Assembly (NCBI GenBank): GCA_902373525.1
Contig: CABKMN010000002.1
Location: 62,001 to 126,000, forward strand
Direction: 5' to 3'
From: an uncultured Bilophila sp.
GTDB taxonomy: Bacteria; Desulfobacterota; Desulfovibrionia; Desulfovibrionales; Desulfovibrionaceae
DNA: 64,000 bases
Positions 1 to 7,944 of this stretch are shown piece by piece (position 1 is the stretch's first letter; each line of letters opens with the position of its first letter). The notes under the pieces are model-generated. The model worked only from the letters and a program-made list of their open reading frames with translations. It did not search any database and was not told the DNA's origin. A program made the translations under genes and the position numbers.

Positions 1-211
1 CGTTTTGTGTCGATCATGCGTCGTTCCTTTCGTCTCCCGGAAGCGAAAAACCGTTCCGGGCATATGCCCCGATGTACCCCACCGCCAACGCGTTTTCCAT
101 TATAGACCTAGGGGATGCTCGTCAGTTTTCGGGAATACGTCAGATTCGTCCCGACAGACGGGACCCCAATGTAGCCGAATACAGGCCAAACAGGCGTCAG
201 AAGCCATAGCA

Positions 212-252
212 AAGAAGCCCCTCCCCGTTTGTCTACCGGGAAGGGGCTTCTT
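212..252. terminator. bidirectional terminator-like hairpin
   Basis: Arms AAGAAGCCCCT and AGGGGCTTCTT form a perfect 11-bp stem with an intervening C/G-rich loop. The arm ends supply short T-rich tails on both strands. Confidence 0.55.
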
Positions 253-758
253 TGTGCGTTGAATGGACAACTCTCCGAATGAAGCGTCACCACGGGAGCC
301 CCCACTCCACGCGGGAAAGGAGCTGCCGCACGCCGGACAGTCAAAGCTCTTCCCGCATCACCGTCCCGCTCCCTCCCTGACCTGCAATCCCATTTCAGCC
401 GGAACACGGTGCGGGATGGGGAGGTGCGGATCAAGTTGCAGGCGCAATGGGAAGCCTGCCTTCAGGAACGGGAAGAAATTCATGCGGATCGCTCCGCAGC
501 AGGCCGTACCGGATTTCGTTTCGGGACAGGAGAAGGCGTACGGGAAAGCCGGATGCCGGAGCGAAACAGCGCGCTTTTCCGGAAACGTCGGTCCGTCCCG
601 GCAAAAGGCCTTAAACGAAAGCCCGCTACGCTCCCGGAAGGTGTTGGGACGATCTTGCGGGGACATCTTCCGGCTTCGGCTTCTGCTGGCGTTTTTTGAA
701 TGTCGGCGGTGGGATGCACGGTTCGGCACTCATGGTCCGTTAGAAGAAAAAAGCGGAG

Positions 759-785
759 GCCGGGGTGGTGTCCCGGCGTTTTTTC
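759..785 (+). terminator. intrinsic terminator ahead of the small ORF at 842
   Basis: GCCGGG and CCCGGC arms flank a 7-nt loop and are followed by GTTTTTTC. The hairpin ends about 57 bp before the start of the next plus-strand gene, so it either ends an unseen upstream transcript or acts as a leader attenuator. Confidence 0.6.
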
Positions 786-841
786 GGGTATTGTGGTGCC
801 CTCGTTCCTGTTTGTCACATCGAGTACGAAGGAAGTGCACT

Positions 842-1099
842 ATGAGCCTCTATTTTTCCGTCAGCGATCCCTCGGGCAAGTTCCTTTCCGCAACCGAATT
901 GCTTGACCCGTCCGTTCAGGCCATGAAGGAAGCCTCGGAAAAGACCTCCGGCGTTTTCACGCTGTCCTTTTCCAAAGATCACTGTTTTTGGCATCCTTTC
1001 ATGGAAGCCAAGGACGGACGCGTCTCCGTCACGGATTCGATCCTGTATGCGGATGCCCAGAAATTCAACGACATGGCGAAAAGCTGGCGCACGGAATAG
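842..1099 (+). CDS. small protein of unknown function (85 aa)
   Basis: The ATG at 842 has a good ribosome site (AAGGAAG) 8 bases upstream and opens an 85-residue frame beginning MSLYFSVSDPSGKF. No signal peptide, membrane segment or metal motif is visible. The product is acidic to neutral with mixed helix/strand propensity and looks cytoplasmic. It stands alone: a terminator-like hairpin precedes it and another (1231-1266) follows before the next gene, so it is probably monocistronic. I do not recognise the family. The ribosome site and the ordinary amino-acid composition, unlike the Arg-rich shadow frames nearby, argue that it is real. Confidence 0.6.
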   Translation: MSLYFSVSDPSGKFLSATELLDPSVQAMKEASEKTSGVFTLSFSKDHCFWHPFMEAKDGRVSVTDSILYADAQKFNDMAKSWRTE

Positions 1100-1230
1100 C
1101 GACGGCCCGTCCTCGCGTTCCGGCGACAGCGGCGTCCCGTCCGCGCAATCCGCAGCCCCATAGAGCCCGCGCTCTGAAGAGCCCTTTTCCGGTACGGACA
1201 CGCCGTTCCCGAACATCCTCACATACGGTG

Positions 1231-1266
1231 AAATCCCCCTTTCAGACGCCTGTCAGGGGGATTTTT
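1231..1266 (+). terminator. intrinsic terminator
   Basis: AAATCCCCCT pairs with AGGGGGATTT and is followed by further T residues; the loop holds a secondary GAC/GTC pairing. It most likely ends transcription of the small gene at 842-1099. Confidence 0.75.
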
Positions 1267-1319
1267 CGCATCCTGCGTCCCTCTCCGGGCGTTACCTTCC
1301 CCGATAAGGAATACCCGAC

Positions 1320-1859
1320 ATGAACTCCCTGCTGCTCCGTTCCCTGCTCGTCCTGTGCCTTCCGGCTCTGACGGCGGCCTGCGCTCCGCCCGAGCCCGTG
1401 CCGTCCGACGCCACCCCCCGCTCTCCGGTAGCCATGCCCAATCCCTTCGTTTCCTACGACAATCTGGAAACGGCACGGGCGGCGTTCGGCGCTCCGTTCG
1501 CCGTCCCGTCCACCCCGAAAGGCTACCGGCTGACCCGCATCGCCGTCACCCGCACGGGAAACGCCGCGCTGGCGCAGCTCCTGTACGAACAGGGCGTCAG
1601 GCAGGTCCTCTACCGCGTGACCCCGACGCCGGACGACGGCGATCAGGATGCGCGGATGACGCGGATCAGCGGCGACTACAACCGGTACGCGGAACACGGC
1701 ACCCTGAACGTGGGGCCGAACGCCGTGGCCACGCGCGGACGGGACGGCGCGATCTTCGCGGCCTATTGGGAACGCGGCGGCTTCAGCCATTCCCTGACGG
1801 CCCGCTACGGCCTGCCGCCCGCTCAGGTCCGAGCCATCGTGGAAAGCGTCACCGACTGA
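1320..1859 (+). CDS. putative lipoprotein of unknown function (179 aa)
   Basis: The ATG at 1320 is preceded by TAAGGA. Residues 1-21 form a signal sequence ending in the lipobox LTAAC, so Cys21 should be acylated and the protein anchored to a membrane on the periplasmic side. Pro-rich residues 22-45 look like a flexible linker. The remaining 130 residues look like one compact alpha/beta domain reminiscent of outer-membrane lipoprotein-sorting or DUF4367-like folds (GYRLTRIAVTRTG, QVLYRVTP, FAAYWERGGFSHSLTARYG). That resemblance is a fold impression, not a confirmed family. It is a single gene between a terminator and a 294-bp gap without a recognisable gene. Confidence 0.7.
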   Translation: MNSLLLRSLLVLCLPALTAACAPPEPVPSDATPRSPVAMPNPFVSYDNLETARAAFGAPFAVPSTPKGYRLTRIAVTRTGNAALAQLLYEQGVRQVLYRVTPTPDDGDQDARMTRISGDYNRYAEHGTLNVGPNAVATRGRDGAIFAAYWERGGFSHSLTARYGLPPAQVRAIVESVTD

Positions 1860-2153
1860 GCGGCGGACGCGGGCGGCGCACCGTCTCCGTCTGCTCCCCG
1901 TAGATACGCGCACAGTGCGGAAGGCCGGGAAACGAATGTTCCCCCGCGCGGTTCCCAAGGCCGCCGCATGGGAGCGTTCCCCGCGGAGGGCACGCTGGAC
2001 GCGGCGGAAAGCGCTGCCCGGAGGAGACAGCTTATCATGGCGTTCTCAGGGCCGTATGGCTACCACAACGGTACAGGCTCCAAAACGTTTTTCCCATAAC
2101 GGGACACACGCTTGGACGGGCATGGCCCAACCGTAACCGACAGGAGAACCACT

Positions 2154-2465
2154 GTGAGAACGATCCTGATCCCCCTTTCCGTCGCCATTGCGCTCTTTTC
2201 CTTCAGTGCCGCGTTTGCCGCCGACGATGCGGCGGCCCTCTTCAAGACCCATTGTCAGAGCTGTCACGGGGCCGACGGAGGCCGCGCGCCCTCCAAGGGC
2301 GTCGAACCCATCAAGGGGCAAAGCGCCGCCGACCTGCTCAAGAAACTTGAAGGCTACAAGGACGGCACCTTCGGCGGCGCGCGCAAGATGACCATGGAAA
2401 ACGTCGTCAAGCGCCTCTCGGACGAGCAGTTGAAGGCGTTGGCCGACTACTCCGCCACGCTGTAG
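2154..2465 (+). CDS. periplasmic c-type cytochrome, c553-like (103 aa)
   Basis: A GTG start at 2154 follows a strong CAGGAGA ribosome site; an earlier in-frame ATG at 2112 has none. Residues 1-23 are a Sec signal ending AFA-AD. The mature part (about 80 residues) has one haem motif CQSCH (Cys34, Cys37, His38), and Met79 or Met81 in the GGARKMTM stretch is a likely distal ligand. This is a small class-I monohaem cytochrome that moves electrons in the periplasm. It converges on the GMC dehydrogenase gene at 2628-4337. In known three-subunit gluconate dehydrogenases the third subunit is a larger multihaem cytochrome, so this small one may be a separate soluble acceptor for the same enzyme (inference). 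Confidence 0.88.
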   Translation: MRTILIPLSVAIALFSFSAAFAADDAAALFKTHCQSCHGADGGRAPSKGVEPIKGQSAADLLKKLEGYKDGTFGGARKMTMENVVKRLSDEQLKALADYSATL

Positions 2466-2486
2466 CGAACGTTTCCCGGTGCGGAC

Positions 2487-2518
2487 GAAAGGGGCGGAAC
2501 CTCGGTTCCGCCCCTTTC
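2487..2518. terminator. terminator-like hairpin between convergent genes
   Basis: GAAAGGGGCGGAAC and GTTCCGCCCCTTTC form a 14-bp stem with a CTCG loop just after the cytochrome gene. There is no long T-run, but the stem is very stable and suits a shared convergent end. Confidence 0.6.
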
Positions 2519-2627
2519 GCGTCTTGCGGAAGCCAGCCGCCCGGAACGTCCGGGAGCCGCACGCACCGCCATCCTTCGCAGGCTGCGGGGGAACCGGACC
2601 ACCCTCCGAAGAAGGCGGCCCGGACGG

Positions 2628-4337
2628 CTACACCAGACTGCCGCCCTTTTTGGCGTATTTCAGGATGCCCTCGGCGCAGCGGTAGCCCAGCGCGCCCACC
2701 GTGCCCGTGGGGTTACAGCCGCCGTTGTGGGGGAAATTGCCCGCGCCGACCACGAACAGGTTTTCGGCGTCCCAGTGTTGCAGGTAGGAGTTGACCACGC
2801 TGTTGTCCGGGCTCGTGCCCGTGATCGTCCCGCCCGTGGTGTGCGTGGTCTGGTACGGCACGATGTTGTAGTCCTTGCCGTTGGGTTTGCTGGTCACGAC
2901 CTTGGGATTCATGGCCTTGGCGATCTCCTCGATCTTCTTGGCGACGAACGCGAACAGGGCGCGGTCCTGATCCGTGAAATTGTAGGTCATCCGCAGCAGC
3001 GGCAGGCCGTAGGCGTCCTTGTACGTATCGTCCAGCGACAGATAGTTGGTCCGGTAGGCAATAGACGCGCCCTGCGCGCCGATGCCCAGCGTCCGGTTGA
3101 AGTTATACGCGGACGCCTTCTTGAACTTCGATCCCCAGCCGGGCGTATCCGGGGGGACGGCGTTGCTCTCGATGGGCCGTTTGCCGGTCTGGGTCAGCGA
3201 GATGACGCCGCCGTGGATGAAGTCGAGATCGGCGTGGTTGAAGTTGTCGGCGTTGTAGTCGTCAAGGCACATGCCGAGCGCGCCCGCCCCGGCGAACAGG
3301 TTCATGGGGTCGGGGAAAAACAGCGTGGAACCGGGCGTGATCTGGTAACAGAAGCCCCTGCCGAGCTGGCCGCGCCCGGTCTTCGGATCGTACGGCTCGC
3401 CGATCCCGGAAACCATCAGCAACTTGGCGTTGTTCATCGTAAAACTGGTGAGCACGACCACGTCCGCCGGCTGGATGAACTCCTCGAAGGTCAGGGTATC
3501 CACATAGCGCACGCCGGTCACGCGGTCGCCCTTTTTGAGAATTTCCACCACGTTGGCGCGGCAGCGGATGTCGCACTTCCCCGTTTTTTCGGCCACCGGG
3601 ATAAAGGTGTTGGTGGGCTGCGCCTTGGCGTCGTACTCGCAGGCGAAACGTTCGCAGAACCCGCAGTACATGCAGGGATTGTGCACCATGCCGTCCGGCG
3701 TGGTGTAGGACTCGGAGGCGATGGCCGCCGGGATCATATAGGGATGGCAGCCCGTCTTCTTGGCCGCCGTCTCGAACCGGGCGAGCACAGGGGTCTTGAT
3801 CAGCGGCGGCATGGGGTAGGGTTTGGAGCGTTTGCCGTCGAAGGGGCCGGGTTCGCCGGAAACGCCGATGGCCAGCTCGAAGGCGGTGTAGTACGGCTCC
3901 ATCTCCTCGTAGGAAAGCGGATAGTCCTGCAATTGGTAGTCCGGCCCGAGCTTGTTCTTGCCGTACCGTTCGTCCGTCAGCGTCTTGATCCGAAAGTCGT
4001 AGGGCGAGAAGCGGAAGTTCATGCCGTTCCAGTGCGTGCCCGCTCCGCCGAGGCCGTCCCCGAGCAGGAAGGAGCCGAGCCTGCGCATGGGCAGGGCCCG
4101 CATGGCTTCCGTGTTGCGGAACGTGATGGTTTCGCGGGAAAGGTCCTGCATGAGCGCGTAGTTGACGGCGTACCGCCATTCGTCGTGCATTTCCTGAAAA
4201 TCCTCCAGCCCCCGGCGTTCGCCGCGCTCAAGCCCGACGCCGGACAGTCCGGCCTTGGCGCATTCGGCAAGCACGAGGCCCCCGAGAAAGCCCACGCCCA
4301 CGGTGACCACATCCACCTTCTTCAATGTCTTGGCCAT
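2628..4337 (-). CDS. GMC-family flavoprotein, gluconate 2-dehydrogenase large-subunit type (569 aa)
   Basis: This is a FAD-dependent alcohol/aldose dehydrogenase of the glucose-methanol-choline family. An N-terminal FAD motif (GVGFLGG, about residues 14-20) follows the start, and the C-terminal block NFPHNGGCNPTGTVGALG holds the His-Asn type active site. A Cys cluster near residues 219-230 (CMYCGFCERFAC) resembles the iron-sulfur site of membrane-type gluconate/fructose dehydrogenase large subunits. Length (569) is normal for that group. It has no signal of its own; in such complexes it is exported with the Tat-dependent small subunit, encoded just upstream (stop at 4353). The ribosome site GAGGAAA supports the ATG at 4337. 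Substrate could be gluconate, 2-ketogluconate or another polyol; sequence alone does not decide. Confidence 0.85.
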   Translation of the reverse strand: MAKTLKKVDVVTVGVGFLGGLVLAECAKAGLSGVGLERGERRGLEDFQEMHDEWRYAVNYALMQDLSRETITFRNTEAMRALPMRRLGSFLLGDGLGGAGTHWNGMNFRFSPYDFRIKTLTDERYGKNKLGPDYQLQDYPLSYEEMEPYYTAFELAIGVSGEPGPFDGKRSKPYPMPPLIKTPVLARFETAAKKTGCHPYMIPAAIASESYTTPDGMVHNPCMYCGFCERFACEYDAKAQPTNTFIPVAEKTGKCDIRCRANVVEILKKGDRVTGVRYVDTLTFEEFIQPADVVVLTSFTMNNAKLLMVSGIGEPYDPKTGRGQLGRGFCYQITPGSTLFFPDPMNLFAGAGALGMCLDDYNADNFNHADLDFIHGGVISLTQTGKRPIESNAVPPDTPGWGSKFKKASAYNFNRTLGIGAQGASIAYRTNYLSLDDTYKDAYGLPLLRMTYNFTDQDRALFAFVAKKIEEIAKAMNPKVVTSKPNGKDYNIVPYQTTHTTGGTITGTSPDNSVVNSYLQHWDAENLFVVGAGNFPHNGGCNPTGTVGALGYRCAEGILKYAKKGGSLV

Positions 4338-4352
4338 GTCGTTTTCCTCGCT

Positions 4353-5075
4353 CTATTGCATGCTGGACAGGGATACGGGGTCTATCTTCTGGAACGTGTC
4401 GCTGGTCATCAGATACTCGTAGGCCATCTGCGCGCCGGGGTATTCCTTCATGCGCCAGCCGTTCATGTCGTTGTTGCCGTTGTAAAGAGGATCGGCATAC
4501 GCGCCCGCCAGCACGGCGGACTTGAGCAGCGAGAAGAACTGTGCGGAGGAGAAGCCCTGCGTGGGGAGCTTGCCCGCCTCGCAGTCGGTGAGGACGGCGT
4601 CCTGCTGCGCGCCGTCCAGCTTGGGGAAGTCCTTTCCGAAGCGTTCGCGGGCGGCGGCGTTCAGCGCCTCCAGCCCCTGCCGGAAGAGGTCGCGGCGCAG
4701 CAGCGCGGTCTGCGTGCCCTGCGTGGGCGCGCCGGGAAAATACGGCCCGTCGTTGTACTCGCGGGCGTTGTAGCCGTAGGCTCCGGCAAGCTGGTTGTCG
4801 ATGAAATAGGGAACGGCCAGTTCCTTCGCGCCGGGCCCGGTTTCGTCCTTGGGGAAAATCCGCTCGGCGGCGTCGGCCAGCGTGGAAAACTCCAGTTCGC
4901 TGGCGAAGAACATCCAGCCCCGGTTCAAAGGATTGCCCTGCGCCGCCGCGTGGCCCGCGTGGGTCCCCTCCGCCGCCAGAGAAACCGTTGAAAAACCAAG
5001 GGCCGCCGCTGCCCCGGTCACCAGACCGGTGTACTGAAGAAATCTGCGTCTGCTGAGGTCCTTTTCGTCAGGCAT
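4353..5075 (-). CDS. gluconate 2-dehydrogenase subunit 3 family protein, Tat-exported (240 aa)
   Basis: The ATG at 5075 has AAGGAGG at ideal spacing; a GTG two codons earlier lies too close to it. Residues 1-35 are a twin-arginine signal (SRRRFLQYTG followed by GAAAALGFSTVSLA). The rest matches the small, cofactor-free subunit of gluconate 2-dehydrogenase and related enzymes, which carries the GMC flavoprotein through the Tat system and to the cytochrome partner. It is the first gene of a two-gene operon, 15 bp upstream of the flavoprotein. The pair would oxidise a sugar acid in the periplasm and feed electrons to a c-type cytochrome, perhaps the one at 2154-2465. Confidence 0.85.
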   Translation of the reverse strand: MPDEKDLSRRRFLQYTGLVTGAAAALGFSTVSLAAEGTHAGHAAAQGNPLNRGWMFFASELEFSTLADAAERIFPKDETGPGAKELAVPYFIDNQLAGAYGYNAREYNDGPYFPGAPTQGTQTALLRRDLFRQGLEALNAAARERFGKDFPKLDGAQQDAVLTDCEAGKLPTQGFSSAQFFSLLKSAVLAGAYADPLYNGNNDMNGWRMKEYPGAQMAYEYLMTSDTFQKIDPVSLSSMQ

Positions 5076-5621
5076 GTGCACGCCTCCTTTTCGTCCGACG
5101 CTACAACGCCACCATGAATATAACTATGATTTTTGCGGGTTACGCGTCTTCCCGCACAAGCGCCCCGATCAGGAGAGGCCCGACGGCAAGGATGTGGGAA
5201 AAGGGAAACGCCCGCCCGCCGGAAGCGGCCTGCGCCGCCTATGACCGCCTTGCACCCCGGAAACGCCCGTACAAGCCGGACGCGTTCGGGATGCCCCTCC
5301 CTTCGTCCGGGGAAATGGTGCGGGACCGGCTGTGGGCGCAACCTCGGCCACCGTCCGGGGAAAAACGCAGCCCCGCATGCCGACGACGGGAGCGGTCCGG
5401 CGGCAACCTTGCGCACGCCCCGCCCCGCGCAGGGGCGACGCTCCCTGCGGCGAACGGCGGGTCCGGCTCGCGGCGCTGGCCCGGTCCACGCATGGAACGC
5501 GCGCAATGGCCGCCAAAGCCGTGCGGAGATCGCTTCACCTTTCTTCATCCCTCGATTATCATTGCGCCCTACCGCCCTGAGGAGCGCCGGTCGGCGGCGC
5601 GGCGGAACACCGGAGGAAGGT
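5076..5621. other. divergent intergenic region (546 bp), no gene seen
   Basis: This separates the gluconate-dehydrogenase-like operon (minus) from the response-regulator operon (plus). It is very G+C-rich, with a repeated CGTCCGGGGAAA at about 5306 and 5356. The frame that runs into the response regulator here is an upstream extension without a ribosome site. No clear promoter stands out. Confidence 0.35.
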
Positions 5622-6272
5622 ATGCCATCCGTATTGATAGTCGAAGATCACGCCCTGTTCCGCAGCGGCCTCAAACAGCTCATCGGCATCGAGCCCGACC
5701 TGACGGTCGCGGGTGAGGCGGGAGACGGACTGACCGGCATCCGGCTTGCCCAGTCCCTGCAACCGGACCTTATCCTGCTGGACATTTCCATGCCCGAACT
5801 CAACGGCGTGGACGCCATTCCGCGCATCCGCGAGGTGGCCCCGGAGGCGCGCATTCTCATCGTGTCCATGCACGCCACTCCCGGCCACGTGCGCGCGGCG
5901 CTCAAGGCCGGGGCGGACGGGTATCTGCTCAAGACGGCGGACGAGGACGAGTTCCTCGTCGCCATCCGCGCCCTGCTCAAGGGCCGGAAGTACATGAGCA
6001 CGGAACTCACCGGGTCCATGATCATTTCCTACGTGGGCGACAACGCCGAAGCGGCCTCGAAGGCGGACAGCCTCACGCCCAAGGAAAAAATGGTCCTCAA
6101 GCTCATCGCCGAAGGCAACAGCAACAAGGAGATCGCCGCCAAGCTGCACCTGTCGGTCAAGACCATAGACACCCATCGGGCCAGCTTCATGAAAAAGCTG
6201 GACCTGCACAACGTCCGGGAAGTGACGCGCTTCGCCATGCAGAACGGGCTGGTGGGAGACGGCATTGACTAG
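5622..6272 (+). CDS. NarL/LuxR-type response regulator (216 aa)
   Basis: The ATG at 5622 follows GGAGGAAGG. Residues 1-120 are a receiver domain: acidic pocket E8-D9, phosphorylation site Asp54 in LILLDISMPE, and the conserved Lys in YLLKTADEDEF. Residues about 150-216 are a LuxR-type helix-turn-helix (LTPKEKMVLKLIAEGNSNKEIA, then VKTIDTHR). Phosphorylation by the histidine kinase encoded two genes downstream should allow DNA binding. It is the first gene of a tight three-gene operon; its stop overlaps the start of the binding-protein gene. Target genes are not evident, but the divergent dehydrogenase operon is a plausible one. Confidence 0.93.
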   Translation: MPSVLIVEDHALFRSGLKQLIGIEPDLTVAGEAGDGLTGIRLAQSLQPDLILLDISMPELNGVDAIPRIREVAPEARILIVSMHATPGHVRAALKAGADGYLLKTADEDEFLVAIRALLKGRKYMSTELTGSMIISYVGDNAEAASKADSLTPKEKMVLKLIAEGNSNKEIAAKLHLSVKTIDTHRASFMKKLDLHNVREVTRFAMQNGLVGDGID

Positions 6273-7944
6273 CCCCCGCCGCACAGCCGCCACGGACGGC
6301 GCATCCGCCTCCGGTCGGCTCCCGTACGCGGAGGTTCCTCGGGAAACCGTGCCCGCCGGTCCAGACGCCGGTCCCGCCGGACGCCTGACGCGATGTGCGG
6401 GACGCCGCACGCTGGCCGTCATCCTCGCCCTGCTGGCGTTCCTCGTGCCTCCGGCCTGCGCGTCCCCGGAGGACAACAGCCTCGTGGTGGCGCTGGAACG
6501 GTTCCCGGAAGGCTTCAATCCCGCCGTCGCCAGCGGCAGCCTGACCAGCCAGATCGGCGCGCAGCTTTTCGCCGGACTCGTCCGCATCGAACAGGGGAAA
6601 CCCGTTCCCTACCTCGCGGAATCGTGGGAGATCAACGACCGGTCCACCCGGTTCCGCTTTCACCTCCGCAGAGGCGCGACCTTCCATGACGGCACCCCGA
6701 TCACCGCGAAGGACGCGGCCTTCTCCATCCGCGCGGCGCAGGAGCACCACCCGTTCCGCTCCATGCTCGCGGCGGTGGACACCCTCACCGTCGCGGACGA
6801 GCTGACCCTCGATCTGGAAACGACGATCCCCCAACCGGCGCTTCTCCACTGCTTCATCTCCGCGCTGGTGCCCATCCTGCCCGCCCACGTCTACGGCGAC
6901 GGCCAGCCTCTCCCTACGCACCCCGCCAACCGGCTGGCCGTGGGTTCCGGCCCGTTCCGGCTGGCCTCGCTCGATGACCGGACCGTCGTGCTCGAACGCT
7001 ACGAACACTTTTTCCTCCCCGGCAGGCCCTACCTCGACCGCGTGATCTTCCGGGCCTACTGGGGACAGATGGAAATCCCGCTGGCGATCATGCAGGGGGA
7101 AGCCGACCTGTACGCCTTCTCCTCGCTCGGCGACGAGGAACGCATCTTCCGTTCCCGCCCGGACATCGAAGTCACCCGCGCCGAATTCGGCCCGCTCCAT
7201 CCCTTCGCCCTGATGGTCTTCAACTACCGCAACCCGCTGTTCCGGTTGCCGGAAATCCGCAAGGCCCTCGCCATGAGCATCGACAACAAGGCGCTGGCCG
7301 AGGCCGTCCCCGGCGGCGTGCGGCCCATGTACGGCCCCATCCCGCCCGGTTCGGCGTGGTACTCGCCCGTGTCCACGCCCTATGATCCCGATGAGGCCAA
7401 CCGCATCCTCGACCGTGCGGGATTCCCCCGCGATGAGAACGGCATCCGCTTCACCGTGGAAATCGACTACGAGCCCTCGGCGCAGTTCACCCTGTCCCTG
7501 CTCAAATACCTGCAAAGCCAGTTCATCCGCACCATCGGCGTCTATTTCAGGATACGCACCGCCGAAACCCCGGAGTCATGGGCGGAGCGCGTAACCAGCG
7601 GGGCGTTCGACGTGACGATGGATGAACTGTACGGCTGGCACGACCCCGCCATCGGCATCGAGCGCATCTACGCCACGAACGCCTCGCCCATTCTGTGGTC
7701 GAACATGAGCCGCTACAGCGATCCCGAAGTGGACGCCCTGTTCCGCGCCGCCTCCGCCGAAAAGGGCGACCGGCGCAAGGCGCTCTACGCCGCGCTTCAG
7801 GAACGTCTCGCGCACGAGCACGTCGCCCTCTGGCTCTGCACCATCCCCTACGCCACCGTCCGCAACCGGAACCTGCTGCATGTGGCCGATCAGCCCTTCG
7901 GCGTCCTTTCGCCGCTGGACGAGGCCCGCTGGAAACGCCCATGA
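6265..7944 (+). CDS. family-5 (peptide/nickel type) periplasmic binding protein, probable sensor component (559 aa)
   Basis: This is an extracellular solute-binding protein of the DppA/OppA (SBP_bac_5) family, shown by FAGLVRIEQGKPVPYLAESWEI, FRFHLRRGATFHDGTPITAKD and IRKALAMSIDNKALAEAV. A hydrophobic export segment lies unusually far in (about residues 47-66, ending PPACAS). The start is therefore uncertain: TTG at 6265 with GGGAG spacing, or a GTG about 28 codons later. No ABC permease or ATPase is nearby. It sits between a response regulator (8-bp overlap) and a histidine kinase (4-bp overlap), so I infer that it binds a ligand and signals to the kinase instead of serving transport. Confidence 0.85.
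   Translation: MTSPRRTAATDGASASGRLPYAEVPRETVPAGPDAGPAGRLTRCAGRRTLAVILALLAFLVPPACASPEDNSLVVALERFPEGFNPAVASGSLTSQIGAQLFAGLVRIEQGKPVPYLAESWEINDRSTRFRFHLRRGATFHDGTPITAKDAAFSIRAAQEHHPFRSMLAAVDTLTVADELTLDLETTIPQPALLHCFISALVPILPAHVYGDGQPLPTHPANRLAVGSGPFRLASLDDRTVVLERYEHFFLPGRPYLDRVIFRAYWGQMEIPLAIMQGEADLYAFSSLGDEERIFRSRPDIEVTRAEFGPLHPFALMVFNYRNPLFRLPEIRKALAMSIDNKALAEAVPGGVRPMYGPIPPGSAWYSPVSTPYDPDEANRILDRAGFPRDENGIRFTVEIDYEPSAQFTLSLLKYLQSQFIRTIGVYFRIRTAETPESWAERVTSGAFDVTMDELYGWHDPAIGIERIYATNASPILWSNMSRYSDPEVDALFRAASAEKGDRRKALYAALQERLAHEHVALWLCTIPYATVRNRNLLHVADQPFGVLSPLDEARWKRP

Larger units (their letters stand above)
1..841. other. gene-free stretch at left edge
   Basis: I find no convincing gene in these 841 bases; open frames here are low-complexity and Arg/Pro/Gly-rich and lack plausible ribosome sites. 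The stretch contains two strong hairpins that look like terminators (about 212-252 and 759-785). The second has no recognisable gene in front of it on the plus strand, so a small RNA or the decayed 3' end of a gene is possible. Confidence 0.4.

Noticed and set aside
2727..4991. Long plus-strand frame of 754 codons opposite the dehydrogenase genes
   Set aside because: It is antisense shadow of two well-supported minus-strand genes, typical of GC-rich DNA.
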